Assembly (NCBI RefSeq): GCF_013450295.1
Contig: NZ_SKBR01000002.1
Span: 186,001-250,000 of the forward strand
Direction: 5' to 3'
Source of the DNA: Streptomyces sp. AJS327
Lineage (GTDB): Bacteria; Actinomycetota; Actinomycetes; Streptomycetales; Streptomycetaceae
Length of the DNA stretch: 64,000 nt
The notes beneath the pieces are model-generated. The model had not been told where the DNA came from. It searched no databases and saw only the letters and a list, made by a program, of their open reading frames with translations. Positions 25,494-35,452 of the stretch are shown piece by piece. Within the stretch, counting starts at the first letter, position 1; each line of letters starts with the position of its first letter. The translations under genes and the position numbers were made by a program.

Positions 25494-27290
25494 ATGCAGA
25501 ATCCACCGGGTGTGGCCGGAGAGGACTGGCTGATCAAGGCGAGTCCCCGGATGGCTCGGCCCGACGCCGCAGCCTGCCCCACGCACCGCCGCATCGCGAT
25601 GCGGCCCCAGCTCGTCGCCGAGCCGGCCGTGCCGTTCCTGTCCACGCCGTACGAGGAGTTCGGATTCGGCCCGCTCTTCGCGGCGCTCGACCGCGTGGAA
25701 CATGGCGGCCGATCCGTCGAGCAGGTGCGCGAAGAACTGCGGAACACCCGCGGACCGTTCCGAGGCAGGGGCGCACCGGTCCACCCCGTACATCTCGCGT
25801 GGACCGCTCACGCCCTGGAGCGGTACGTCGCGGCCCGTGTCCGGGAGCAGGCCGCCGCCGCGGAAGCAGGGCTGCCGCCCACCCTGGCAATCGGACAGCC
25901 GTGGACGTGGCGCACCCGCCGTCTGGACGCACCCGATCCGCGCGGCGCCCGGCAGTACGAGCACACCCTGTGGGGCCGCATGTACACCTCCGCCGACGGG
26001 GCGGTGCGCGACCTCTGGCTGCCCTCGCTGGGCCGGGCCAAGACCAGTCGCCCCGGCGCCGAACTCGGGGCCGTGGCGCGGGTGATGGCCCATGGGGCGC
26101 CCACGCCCCGGCGCAGGGCGCGGGACGAACCCCCGACCGGGGCGACCGACACCAGCCGATCGCCTGCTCTGGTGCGTGTCTTCGACGTCGGGTGCGCCGA
26201 TGGTTCGGTGGAACCGCTGCTCGGCGCGGCACCGTCGTTCGGCGAGGGGCCCGTCGAGGCGAGGAAGCGGTTCGAGGGCGACGCCGTGCCGGCGTTCCTC
26301 TCTATCGCGACCGCGACCGGCACCAGGCCCGGCGAGAGCTGCGTCGACTGCAAGGCCATCGCTGGCTGCACGGACCTGAAGCGCACCCCGAGCCTTTGGG
26401 GAGGGCGGCGCCCCCCGGTCGCCCGCAAGCGTCGTTCCGTCTCCGCCTGGGACCTGCGCCTGTACGCGGAATGCCCGGCCCAGTACCACCTGGTGCGGCG
26501 CCTGCATCTCAACGACCTGTCCGGCGAGAACGAGGGGGCGCGGCGTGGCAGGTTCGTCGACTCCTGGCTGGACGCGCACCACGGTGAACAGCCGGTACGC
26601 GGCTGCCGGGACCGTGCGGCCCCCAATCCGGACGTGCTGCGGTCCGAAACCGAGCTGGACGAGGCGTCTGCCCGTGAGGCCACCGGAATGCTGGCCGGGC
26701 ACCGGTTGCTGTGCCCGCTCGACGGGCTCGGTGCCGACGAGCGCGTCCTCGTGCAGCATCGGGTGACGGCCTACGTTCCCGAACTCGATGTCGTCGTCCT
26801 TGCCGTACCCGATCTGGTGTACACCCATCGTGGCCGGTGGGTCTGGCGCGAGACGAAGACATCCTCCCGTCCGCTGTGGGAGCGGGATTCACTGCTGCGC
26901 ACGTATCCGCAACTGGCGCTCGGCGTGCTGCTGTTCCACGCGGGGGCGTTGGGCGACGACCCGCGCCGCTCCTGGGTCGAGCTGGAGCATCTGCGCGAGG
27001 GGCACGGGGAGAGCAGGCTCGAACGCATCGACCCCGGGCGCGCCGAAATCGTCGACGAAGCCCGGCATGTCATCGCCGGTCTCGCCCAGCCGCTCCTTGA
27101 GGACACCACGTACGAACCGAGGGCCGGGCGCCACTGCCACGGCTGCCTGGCGCGCACCTGGTGCCGTCCCGGCAGTGCCTACGCCACCGATCATCCGTTG
27201 CCGCACGGCCCCGGTGCGTTCTCGTCCGCCGACGGGTCCGAGCCGAGTGCCGAGCTGACGCCGCGAGGGGGTATTTCGTCCAATGACTGA
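25494..27290 (+). CDS. PD-(D/E)xK (RecB/Cas4-like) nuclease with two Fe-S cysteine sets
   Basis: 598 residues. The C-terminal half has the nuclease core VPDLV (Asp440) and ETKTSS (Glu453, Lys455), and four cysteines spaced like an AddB/Cas4 iron-sulfur cluster: Cys327 and C-x2-C-x5-C at 548, 551, 557. The N-terminal half repeats this frame: Cys28 and an identically spaced C-x2-C-x5-C at 283, 286, 292, but I see no catalytic PD...ExK there. The protein therefore looks like two tandem RecB-like units, the first degenerate. It is the first gene of the pPIWI-RE operon and overlaps the next gene by 8 bases. Likely a DNA nuclease acting with the helicase and PIWI protein. Start ATG 25494 has GGGGGT upstream. 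Confidence 0.8.
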   Translation: MQNPPGVAGEDWLIKASPRMARPDAAACPTHRRIAMRPQLVAEPAVPFLSTPYEEFGFGPLFAALDRVEHGGRSVEQVREELRNTRGPFRGRGAPVHPVHLAWTAHALERYVAARVREQAAAAEAGLPPTLAIGQPWTWRTRRLDAPDPRGARQYEHTLWGRMYTSADGAVRDLWLPSLGRAKTSRPGAELGAVARVMAHGAPTPRRRARDEPPTGATDTSRSPALVRVFDVGCADGSVEPLLGAAPSFGEGPVEARKRFEGDAVPAFLSIATATGTRPGESCVDCKAIAGCTDLKRTPSLWGGRRPPVARKRRSVSAWDLRLYAECPAQYHLVRRLHLNDLSGENEGARRGRFVDSWLDAHHGEQPVRGCRDRAAPNPDVLRSETELDEASAREATGMLAGHRLLCPLDGLGADERVLVQHRVTAYVPELDVVVLAVPDLVYTHRGRWVWRETKTSSRPLWERDSLLRTYPQLALGVLLFHAGALGDDPRRSWVELEHLREGHGESRLERIDPGRAEIVDEARHVIAGLAQPLLEDTTYEPRAGRHCHGCLARTWCRPGSAYATDHPLPHGPGAFSSADGSEPSAELTPRGGISSND

Positions 27291-28554
27291 TCAACAGGCA
27301 GCCCCGGACTGGCTGTTCAACCGGGACGTCGTTCTGCTGAGGGACGTGGCCACCGCTGTGCTGCACCTGGCGGCCGTCGACGACCTCGATGCCTTCACCC
27401 TGCCCTATCCGGCCGGTGCGCAGCGCGCCCTGGACGCCCTGACCCTCCAGTGTCTGCGCAACGGGGCCACCCCCCCGGCCGGTGTGCCCGAGATGGTCCG
27501 CTGGGCCCGCGCCAGGCCGCTCAGCAGCTGGCCTCTCGACCAGCTGCCCGCCGACCTGTTCGACGCGGCGGACCGGCTGATCGACGAAGGCTCGGGAGAA
27601 CCCTCCCAGCTCTGCCACGAACTCGCCGTGCGCGGACACGGTGACAGCACCGGGCGACAGTACGACCGCATGGTCATTCGTGAAGCCCTGCGGGTCTGCC
27701 GCGCGATGTCGTCGCCCGAGTCGTATACGGCCTTCCGCCGCCTTCTGGTCACCCGGCCCGTGCTCACAGAGGACGACTGGGCCGAGATCAGCTGCGACCT
27801 CTTCCTCGACCCGGTCCGGTTCCTCGTCGAGGAGATCTACGCCCCCGTCCCCGCCGGGTTTCGGCGCGACGGTTCATATCTTTGCTGTCACCGCTGCCTG
27901 ACCCTGCTGCACCCGGTGTCCGACACCGAGTGGTGGTGCGAACGGGATCAGTGCCGCCACCAGGGTCCCGCGCCGCGCGGCCGGGAACTCGTGGCGGCAG
28001 AGACCGGGGAGCTGCGTCAACTGCGCAAACCATTGCGGCTGTTCGTCACCGGTCCCGGACAGGCGGAGACCTCCCTGGAGAGCGAGCTGCGGGCGCTGGG
28101 GCTCACCGTCGAGATGTGGCCCAACTTCGACTCGTACGACGTACGCATCGTCTTCCCCGACGGTCATGTATGGGCCGTGGACGTCAAGGACTGGGCGCAT
28201 CCCGCCTTCCTCGGCCGCAGTGCGACCGCGGTGCGGGCCGAACCGCCCTACGACGAGGCGTGCTGGGTCGTCCCGGAGTTCAGGGTCCGCGCACGCCGCG
28301 ACTATCTCGACAGCTACGCCAAGGAGCGGGGCGCTCAGGCGGACGGACTCAGGCTGCTGACGGATCGTCAACTTGTGCGGGCGGCCCGGCTGCGACTGGC
28401 CGGTGACCGAGGGCCGGACGCCTTCATCGGACCATTCCGCGGCGGAGCGGACGAACCGCCGTGCCCCGGCCGAGGGGACGCCGGACACTGCCCCATGGAC
28501 AACACGACCCCGGCCGAGGGCGCCGGGCAGGAGGACGGAGTGGACGATGCGTGA
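27283..28554 (+). CDS. REase-fold endonuclease of the pPIWI-RE module
   Basis: 423 residues. A zinc ribbon is visible as CCHRC (201-205) with partner cysteines C219 and C224. It is followed by a restriction-endonuclease core: an acidic residue in SYDVRIVF (Asp286), then WAVDVKDW with Asp300-x-Lys302. The N-terminal 190 residues are helical and unassigned. Burroughs, Iyer and Aravind described a three-gene pPIWI-RE core of PIWI protein, DinG-type helicase and REase; gene order and domain content here fit that REase. It overlaps the upstream nuclease by 8 bases and the downstream helicase by 8 bases, so all are tightly coupled. It is expected to cleave DNA at sites marked by the PIWI protein. 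Confidence 0.82.
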   Translation: MTDQQAAPDWLFNRDVVLLRDVATAVLHLAAVDDLDAFTLPYPAGAQRALDALTLQCLRNGATPPAGVPEMVRWARARPLSSWPLDQLPADLFDAADRLIDEGSGEPSQLCHELAVRGHGDSTGRQYDRMVIREALRVCRAMSSPESYTAFRRLLVTRPVLTEDDWAEISCDLFLDPVRFLVEEIYAPVPAGFRRDGSYLCCHRCLTLLHPVSDTEWWCERDQCRHQGPAPRGRELVAAETGELRQLRKPLRLFVTGPGQAETSLESELRALGLTVEMWPNFDSYDVRIVFPDGHVWAVDVKDWAHPAFLGRSATAVRAEPPYDEACWVVPEFRVRARRDYLDSYAKERGAQADGLRLLTDRQLVRAARLRLAGDRGPDAFIGPFRGGADEPPCPGRGDAGHCPMDNTTPAEGAGQEDGVDDA

Positions 28555-31500
28555 CCGCAGCAGTTGGTACCAGCCGGTCGTGGCCGCGCTCGGACCCTGG
28601 CCCGAGGAGCACGCCAGGACCCGGCCCGCCCTGCTCTGCCAGGTCGAGCTCGCCCTACGTCTGATGGAGACCGTGGCACCCGGCCACGCCGCCGACGGCG
28701 CATGGACACTCCTGGGCGGCTACGGTCTTGCCTTCGCACGCGCCGCGAAGCTGCCCGTGGGCGCCGCAGAACAGGTCGCGCTGGCCGCCGCCCGGCACCT
28801 GCTCTGGCCGATGCGCCGCGGCCGGATGTGGCGGCAGTCTCTGGACGCGTACCTGGAACTGCCGGAACGGCTGCGGGCGTACCGTGTACCGGCGCAGGGG
28901 GAGGCGGCATACCGGGTTCCTCCCAAGGTCTCCGCCGACCGCTTCGCCGTGTACGACGAGGCGCTGGCGAGCCTGCCGGACTTCGCCGTCCAGCCGATGG
29001 AACAGGCGGAGGCGGGCGAGTATCGCTTCATGGACCGCCGCCACCGGCGTACCTCCGTCACCATTCCGGCCGACCTCGTACGGGCCCCCCTCCCGGGCCA
29101 CCCCCTCACCGCCGGACGCCCGGCCACCGCCGGACCTCTGGAGGTACCGCTCGACGAACTCGCCGACGTGGCACGGTGGATGGACGAGGAGGAACGGCGG
29201 CGCGGCCGCACGGCAGGAAACTGGGCGCAGCGCCTCGACGACCTCGATCTCGACACCCGTACCCCCGACGGAACCGCCTTCGCATCGGCCTCCGCGCTGC
29301 CGCTGGACCGGCTCACCCACCTCGTCGGTATGGTCGGCGCGGGTAAATCGACACTGATGACCCTGCTCGCCGTCTGGGCGCACCACAACGACCTGCGCAC
29401 CACACTCGTCGTCGGCGACGTGGCCGAACAGCTCACCCTGACCGAACTCTTCCGCGGACTCGGCCTGAGTGCCGCCCTGATCCAGGGCGGCACCACGCGA
29501 CCCCAGCACACCCAGCGGCTGCACCGCAGGCTCGCCGCGCGCGGAGCGCACTCACTGCTCGCCCATACCAACGCGGCCTTCAGACACCTCAGCACCGCCT
29601 GCCCACTGGACGCGCTGCGTGCACTCGACACATCGGAGCCGCTGCGTTACAACGACGCACCGTGCGGCGGCCTGCACCCCGTGCGCAGGGACGGGGCCGG
29701 CGAGGGTGGTGACGAAGCGGCGGCCGAGAACGCCCTGCGCGAACTCGAACGTGCCCGCGGCGCTGCCGGCAGGCAGACTCCTGAGGACAGCGCCGGGGAA
29801 GACGAGGAATGGGGCACCCCGCACGCCTGCCCGCTGTGGAGCGCCTGTCCCCGGCACTTCGCCGCGCGCGACCTCGTCGACGCGCTGATCTGGGTGGCGA
29901 ACCCCGCCAGCCTCGTCCAGACGGCTGTTCCACGCCAGCTCAACGCCGAACGCCTGCGCTACCTGGAACTGGCTTGTCTGCGCAGCGACATCGTGATCGT
30001 CGATGAGGCCGACCGCGTACAGATGCAGCTGGACCAGATGTTCGCGCCGTCGGCCACCCTCGTCACCACCGGTGTCTCCGAGTCCTGGCTCGACCAGTTG
30101 CAGACCCATGAGATCGCCGAACTCGCCCGGCAGGGACGACTGCCGCTCTCCGACCAGGACGTGGAACGGTGGTCCGCCGCCCTGGACATCGTCGGCACCG
30201 CGGCGGACCGGCTGTACGCCATGCTCATCGATGACGAAGGGCTGCGGAACTGGGCACAGATCGACTACTTCAGCGCATGGACTCTTCAAGAGAAGCTGCT
30301 GAACGCCTGGTATCCGCTGGCTTCCGGCCGGTCCGTCCGGCGTTCTGACGGCACGGAGGCAGCGGACATCGAGGACGAGACCGCGCTGTACGAGGACGAG
30401 GACGACGGCGCAAGGGAAGGCTTGGGCGAGGCGGATCTCCCTGAGCCGGAGGCGCCCTGGTGGGCGCACCGGCGCAGCGAGATCACCGGGTCCTTCGACA
30501 CGTTCCGGGACGATCCGCTCGGCGGGCGTGGCCCCTATCTGACGCCCGCCGACGAGCTCACCGCCCTCGCCCACGACGTCCTGTACACCCTCGACGAGAA
30601 GCGGACGCGCGCCCGGGTCCGCGCGCTCCTCGATTCCTTCCTCGTCGGAGCGCCGGGGCCCCAGCAGCGGCCGCCGTCCACCGTTCGTCAGGGCAGGGAA
30701 CCGGCGCGCGAGGACGTGCCGCTTACCGAGGAATGGCGCGAACTGAACGCGCGACGACTGGAGTTCACCCTCGTGCTCGCCGCGCTGCACCAGCGTCTGG
30801 ACCGGGTGACCTTCCTGTGGCCCCAGGTGGAGGCGGCGCTGCGGCTCGACGCGGCGAGCCACGAACTGACCCGTCGGCCACCTCTCGACTACGCGCCGCT
30901 CCTGCCCGAGGCACCCATGGGCAACGTCCTCGGCTTCCAGTACCTCATCGACGAACGGGCGGCCGCCCGCGACAAGGACGGTCGCCGCACCGGAACCCTG
31001 CGCTTCTTCCGCTGCGCGGGCGTGGGCCGCGAACTGCTCCTCGGCCTCCCCCAGCTCGGCGCCGATCCCGCCCGGGGAGAGGCCGGTCCACATGTTCTGC
31101 TGATGTCCGGCACCAGCTGGGCCGGCACGTCCACCCGCGCCCATGTCCTCGCTCCCGTCCGAGCGGTCCTGAAACCGCAGAGCAAGGTGCTGCGGTCCAT
31201 CCGGGACACCGTGTTCCGCACCGAGTTCCTCTACGACGCGGCCGGGCAGCCGATCCGCCTTTCCGGGCAGGACCCTGACAAACGCGAGGACGTCCTACGC
31301 CTGATGATCGACCGGCTGGCCCGTCCCCGCAGGGACGGAACCACCTCTCCGCTACAGAGCGAACTCGCCCGGATTCCTGATCAGCGCCGTAGGCGCGCCT
31401 TGCTTCTGGTGGGCAGCTACGCGGAGGCCGGGGCGGCCGCCACGGCCTTGGACGAGATCCCGCGATGGCGCGGCCGGGTACGCGTCCTGGCCGCCGACGA

Positions 31501-32302
31501 CGCGGAACTCGAAGCCGCGGTCGACGGAAGGGCACCGGCCGGGAGTCGGACACGGAGCACCGGAGCGGTGCGGCGCGGAGACCTCGCCTCCTTCGCCGAG
31601 GACCCGGACGCCGAACTGCTCGTCGCTCCTCTGCTCGCCGTCGAGCGCGGGCACAACATCCTCACCACCCCCCAGCGCCCTGGCGAGGAAAGGGTGGCGG
31701 CGTTCGGGACGGTGTGCTTCCTAGCCCGTCCCCACCCTCGTCCCGATGACCTGTCCTTGGCCGTGTTCGCCATCAACGACTGGGCGAGCCGGTTCGTACG
31801 AGGTCAACTGACCAGCGAGGGTGCGACATTCGGTGATCTGGTGGCGGAAGCCGACGGTCTCGACGCGGCAGGCGGCACCTTCCGCACCGTCGCCCGCCGG
31901 GTCTGGCGGCACGTGCTGTCCCGTCCCTACATCTACTCCTTGCTCTCCGACGACGAGAAGGAGTCCTTCGTCTGGGACCAGCTCGTCACCATCTGGCAGG
32001 TCATCGGCCGCCTCGTCCGCGGTGGTGTACCGGCCCGCGTCGTGTTCGTCGATGCCGCTTTCGCACCGCGTCTAGCTGCGGCACAGGCACCCGTCGCAGG
32101 CAGGAGCAGGCGGTCCCGTACCAGCGACCCGGGACTGCTGGTACGCCTCCGGGACGTCCTCGCCCTGTACTTCAGCGGTACCGAGAACGCTGCCGACAGG
32201 CCCGACCCTGCCGACATCGAACTCGTGAAGCTGCTCTACCGGCCGCTGTACGAAGCGCTGTGCGGCCTGGACGCTGCGCCCGCGCCGCGCGGCACCTACT
32301 GA
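28547..32302 (+). CDS. DinG-like helicase of the pPIWI-RE module
   Basis: 1251 residues from ATG 28547 (GGACGGAG upstream). About 250 N-terminal residues precede Walker A in VGAGKST (Lys267). VDEADRV at 485-491 is motif II, and QVIGRLVRGG (from Gln1151) is motif VI of an XPD/DinG-type SF2 helicase. Cysteines between motifs Ia and II (CGG, then CPLWSAC) could ligate an iron-sulfur cluster as in DinG. A long acidic insertion (DIEDETALYEDEDD) lies mid-protein. DinG helicases unwind RNA-DNA hybrids, which agrees with the proposal that pPIWI-RE systems act on R-loops of invading DNA. It is the third gene of its operon, 81 bp before the PIWI gene. Confidence 0.87.
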   Translation: MRDRSSWYQPVVAALGPWPEEHARTRPALLCQVELALRLMETVAPGHAADGAWTLLGGYGLAFARAAKLPVGAAEQVALAAARHLLWPMRRGRMWRQSLDAYLELPERLRAYRVPAQGEAAYRVPPKVSADRFAVYDEALASLPDFAVQPMEQAEAGEYRFMDRRHRRTSVTIPADLVRAPLPGHPLTAGRPATAGPLEVPLDELADVARWMDEEERRRGRTAGNWAQRLDDLDLDTRTPDGTAFASASALPLDRLTHLVGMVGAGKSTLMTLLAVWAHHNDLRTTLVVGDVAEQLTLTELFRGLGLSAALIQGGTTRPQHTQRLHRRLAARGAHSLLAHTNAAFRHLSTACPLDALRALDTSEPLRYNDAPCGGLHPVRRDGAGEGGDEAAAENALRELERARGAAGRQTPEDSAGEDEEWGTPHACPLWSACPRHFAARDLVDALIWVANPASLVQTAVPRQLNAERLRYLELACLRSDIVIVDEADRVQMQLDQMFAPSATLVTTGVSESWLDQLQTHEIAELARQGRLPLSDQDVERWSAALDIVGTAADRLYAMLIDDEGLRNWAQIDYFSAWTLQEKLLNAWYPLASGRSVRRSDGTEAADIEDETALYEDEDDGAREGLGEADLPEPEAPWWAHRRSEITGSFDTFRDDPLGGRGPYLTPADELTALAHDVLYTLDEKRTRARVRALLDSFLVGAPGPQQRPPSTVRQGREPAREDVPLTEEWRELNARRLEFTLVLAALHQRLDRVTFLWPQVEAALRLDAASHELTRRPPLDYAPLLPEAPMGNVLGFQYLIDERAAARDKDGRRTGTLRFFRCAGVGRELLLGLPQLGADPARGEAGPHVLLMSGTSWAGTSTRAHVLAPVRAVLKPQSKVLRSIRDTVFRTEFLYDAAGQPIRLSGQDPDKREDVLRLMIDRLARPRRDGTTSPLQSELARIPDQRRRRALLLVGSYAEAGAAATALDEIPRWRGRVRVLAADDAELEAAVDGRAPAGSRTRSTGAVRRGDLASFAEDPDAELLVAPLLAVERGHNILTTPQRPGEERVAAFGTVCFLARPHPRPDDLSLAVFAINDWASRFVRGQLTSEGATFGDLVAEADGLDAAGGTFRTVARRVWRHVLSRPYIYSLLSDDEKESFVWDQLVTIWQVIGRLVRGGVPARVVFVDAAFAPRLAAAQAPVAGRSRRSRTSDPGLLVRLRDVLALYFSGTENAADRPDPADIELVKLLYRPLYEALCGLDAAPAPRGTY

Positions 32303-32383
32303 CGCACCGGGCCGCCGCCGCTGCCAAGGCTGTCGAAGACACGGCGCGCCATCGACCACGTACGACTCGCAGGGAGAACGGAC

Positions 32384-35300
32384 ATGTACCAGCACATCCG
32401 CCGATCCGCGTACCACCTCGCCGAGGGCAGCGAGCCTTGGACCGAGAACTACCGCGCCCTCGCCTTTCCCGAACACTGGCATGCGGACCTCCTCGAACTG
32501 CACAACCACGGGCGCGACGAGGAGAAGAGGCAGCTGACCCTGCCCACGCGTCGGCTCGACGGCGTCCTGCAGACCCTCGCTCCCGACGTGATCGTGCGCC
32601 CCCGCCCCCGTGTCCCCGTCGAGCCGGGGCCCGAGCAGAGCCCTCCGACCGCCGAGGACTTCTGGATGTACGTCCCGGCCTCGGCGACCGATCCCCTCCC
32701 GGAGCGCTCCCTGCGGCAGCTCCTGGACGCATGGCTGCGCACACTCGGTCCCAAGGGCGCGGGGCAGGACCCCGGGTTCCGTTCGCTGCTGCTCGCGAGC
32801 AGCGCCGACCTCAAGCGGAACCTGCCCGAGTGGCAGCCGGTCACTGGCGTCGGACTGCTCACCAGCCCCGTCACCCCCAGCGGGACCGCCGCCCCTGACC
32901 CCCAGCAGTTTCAGCTCGCCACCGACGCGTTGGCCCGCCGCATCCTGTCCCTCGATCCCTACCGCTTCGAAGGTGGGGAACTGCGCTTTCGGGCTGTACC
33001 TCGTGGGCCTCGCGACCAGGGGGCCGAGCTCATGTCGCAGCCCCTGTGCCGGACGGTGAAGCGCAAGGAGTGGTGGTTCTCCGTCGTACTCAACATCTCC
33101 CTACACACCGCGCCGTTCGATGCCAGGCCGCGTTTGCATCTGCACTGGGGCGTACGGCGGTGGGCGACGCATCCGCGGGCCACCACCAAACGCCTCAACC
33201 TCTCCTATCGGGAAGCCACCACGGTCTACTTGAGGCCCACCATCCCTTGGCTCCCCGGAGCACCGGCCACCGAGCGCTACGCACTCGCCCGACTGCGCCG
33301 GGACCGGGCAGCGGACACCTTCGCCTGGTCCGAGAACGACACGGCCGGCATCCTGCGCGGACTCAGCCTCGCCGGCAATTTCCCCGACCCCGAACAACTC
33401 CTCGCCGAACCGGGCTCCTGGATCGGCGAGGGTGGAGGGGTCCGCGCCGCAGTGGTGCACAGCACCCGGATGGGAAAGCACGAGATCGGCACCGGCTTCA
33501 TGCCCAACCAGCGCGCCCAGCTGACCGAATGGGCCGAACAGGCCCTTCCGGAGCCCGTGGTGCGGGTACCCGATCTGAAGCGGGGGCGTGGCAAGGGCAT
33601 CGGCGCACCGGGGAACCGGCGGCCCAAACCGAGGACCGACGAGGCCAAGAAGACCGAGCTGCTGCGCGAGACCCAGGCGCGCAGGGCGAACCTCGCGGCG
33701 CAGGCACGGATCGCCGGCTCGGCTCCGCACCACAGTGGTCCACCGCTGGTGGAGGTCCGGTTGCTGTGGCAGTCACCAGAGGTACGCAAGGAGGCAGTGG
33801 CCCAGTTCGCGCACGCCCTGGGTCTTGACGGTGACGGCGGCGCCTCCGCAGCCGCGATCACGGACCGGGACTTCGACGAAGCCCGGCCCGGGGCGCCGGT
33901 CGTCCTCGAATGGCAGACGGAGGAACTCACCCTGCGGCTGCGGTGCCTGACCCTGGCCGACGGACTCGGAGACCGGCTGGTGCCCGACGCGGCCGTCAAA
34001 GGCAAGGGAGCGGCCCTCTCGACGGCCATCGTCGAACGCCGCAGAGCCCTGGACTCATGGCTGCTCGCGGACGGCGCGGACCCCGGCCGCCCTGAACTCG
34101 CCCTGGTGGAGATCGCCCACCGCAGCACCTTCCGCCCGTCGATGACCGACCCCAAATTCGCCGTTCGGCTGGGGTGCGCCGACGCAGGCGTACTGACCCA
34201 GTTCGTTGTGACTCCATCCACTGACCGCCAGATTGACAACGCGGACAGCATCGGGCATCGCACACACAGCTCCTGGCTCGACGGGCTGCGGCAGCTCGGC
34301 GTCCGTGTGCTGCCGCAGCACACCCTCGGCGACGACCTGCCCGATGGTCTTCAGTACGCCGCCGTCTGGATGGTGAAGCGCCGCAAGGACGGTCCGACCC
34401 GGCTGCCCAAGCACCTGCCCGTAGCCGTCCTGGCCACGCCGCTGCCGCACGCGACGGGTCAGGCTGCCGTACGAGGCTGGGACGACGCCGCGGGAGAGTG
34501 GGTGCCGTATCCGCGTTTCCTCCTCGGCCTGGTGAAACAGGCCGAGATCGATCCCGAGGCATGCGCGGAGCCCGACCCGCAAGGCGGCGGCCCGCAATCG
34601 AGTGCCCCCCGCGTGACCGGCAAGCAGTGGCGCACCAACCTCGCCCAGCAGCGCAAGGAGACCGCGGCATTCCTCCAGCGCGTACTGCACTCGCTCCGCG
34701 GCCAGCCCACCGCGCTGATCACTCACGCACAGAACAGCAGACTGCACTGGCCATGGCTGCAGGACGGCCGGATCGAGCGGGATCTGATCCGGACGGGCCA
34801 CGCCCCTGCGGGCCGGCTCGACGATGAACTCCGCCTTGTGCGCGTCCGAGGGTGCGGCGGGCGGGAGGCCGCGCAGTGGTGGGGCCTGGCGGAACCCGGT
34901 AAGCCGCACGGCCAGCCGGCCGGCTTCTGGGCCCAGACCATCCCGTCGCAGGGCGGGGCCTCATCAAGGGACCGGATCTTCTACAGCACCACGGAACGCC
35001 CGGGTACCCACGCCGTGTCGCCCGCCCTCGACCGCCTGGCCACCAGGGTCAACGCCGCAGGCAACCTGACCTCGCAGGCGGGCACCAGTGCGTGGAATCC
35101 GATCTTGCTCGAGATCGCGGTACTCGGCTGTCACGCAGACGACGACCCGGGCGCCCTTGCCCTGGGAAAGCCGGACGAGGCCGAGGCTCTGGCACTCGCC
35201 GTACACCAACTGCGCCAGGCACCGGACTATGCGGCGGCGCTGTCCCTACCGCTGCCGCTTCACCTGGCGGGACTGGCCCAGGCATACGTCCTCCCGATGC

Positions 35301-35452
35301 TCGTGGAGGGTGATGGGAGTTCAGCAGGAGCGACGGCGGGGTCCACTGTGGAGCAGGACCAGGGGAGCACGACGGACAACGATTCGGACCCGGACCTCGT
35401 GGACGCGGCAGGGCTGGCCACGGAACCCGAAGAGGGAGACGACGAGGGGTGA
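32384..35452 (+). CDS. pPIWI-RE protein (prokaryotic PIWI/RNase H-fold)
   Basis: 1022 residues, the usual length for the family. The second half has the long beta-rich blocks of the PIWI RNase H fold (PTALITHAQNSRLHWPWLQDG, RDRIFYSTTERPGTH, then TSAWNPILLEIAVLG near the C-terminus). The basic, Lys/Arg-rich hinge at about 400-430 is also typical. pPIWI-RE proteins take their name from conserved Arg and Glu residues in the PIWI domain and are thought to bind guide-target hybrids rather than slice; I cannot assign those two residues with certainty. No PAZ domain is seen. It is the last gene of the operon starting at 25494. ATG 32384 has AGGGAG upstream. The acidic tail (about 60 residues) is low complexity. 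Confidence 0.87.
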   Translation: MYQHIRRSAYHLAEGSEPWTENYRALAFPEHWHADLLELHNHGRDEEKRQLTLPTRRLDGVLQTLAPDVIVRPRPRVPVEPGPEQSPPTAEDFWMYVPASATDPLPERSLRQLLDAWLRTLGPKGAGQDPGFRSLLLASSADLKRNLPEWQPVTGVGLLTSPVTPSGTAAPDPQQFQLATDALARRILSLDPYRFEGGELRFRAVPRGPRDQGAELMSQPLCRTVKRKEWWFSVVLNISLHTAPFDARPRLHLHWGVRRWATHPRATTKRLNLSYREATTVYLRPTIPWLPGAPATERYALARLRRDRAADTFAWSENDTAGILRGLSLAGNFPDPEQLLAEPGSWIGEGGGVRAAVVHSTRMGKHEIGTGFMPNQRAQLTEWAEQALPEPVVRVPDLKRGRGKGIGAPGNRRPKPRTDEAKKTELLRETQARRANLAAQARIAGSAPHHSGPPLVEVRLLWQSPEVRKEAVAQFAHALGLDGDGGASAAAITDRDFDEARPGAPVVLEWQTEELTLRLRCLTLADGLGDRLVPDAAVKGKGAALSTAIVERRRALDSWLLADGADPGRPELALVEIAHRSTFRPSMTDPKFAVRLGCADAGVLTQFVVTPSTDRQIDNADSIGHRTHSSWLDGLRQLGVRVLPQHTLGDDLPDGLQYAAVWMVKRRKDGPTRLPKHLPVAVLATPLPHATGQAAVRGWDDAAGEWVPYPRFLLGLVKQAEIDPEACAEPDPQGGGPQSSAPRVTGKQWRTNLAQQRKETAAFLQRVLHSLRGQPTALITHAQNSRLHWPWLQDGRIERDLIRTGHAPAGRLDDELRLVRVRGCGGREAAQWWGLAEPGKPHGQPAGFWAQTIPSQGGASSRDRIFYSTTERPGTHAVSPALDRLATRVNAAGNLTSQAGTSAWNPILLEIAVLGCHADDDPGALALGKPDEAEALALAVHQLRQAPDYAAALSLPLPLHLAGLAQAYVLPMLVEGDGSSAGATAGSTVEQDQGSTTDNDSDPDLVDAAGLATEPEEGDDEG

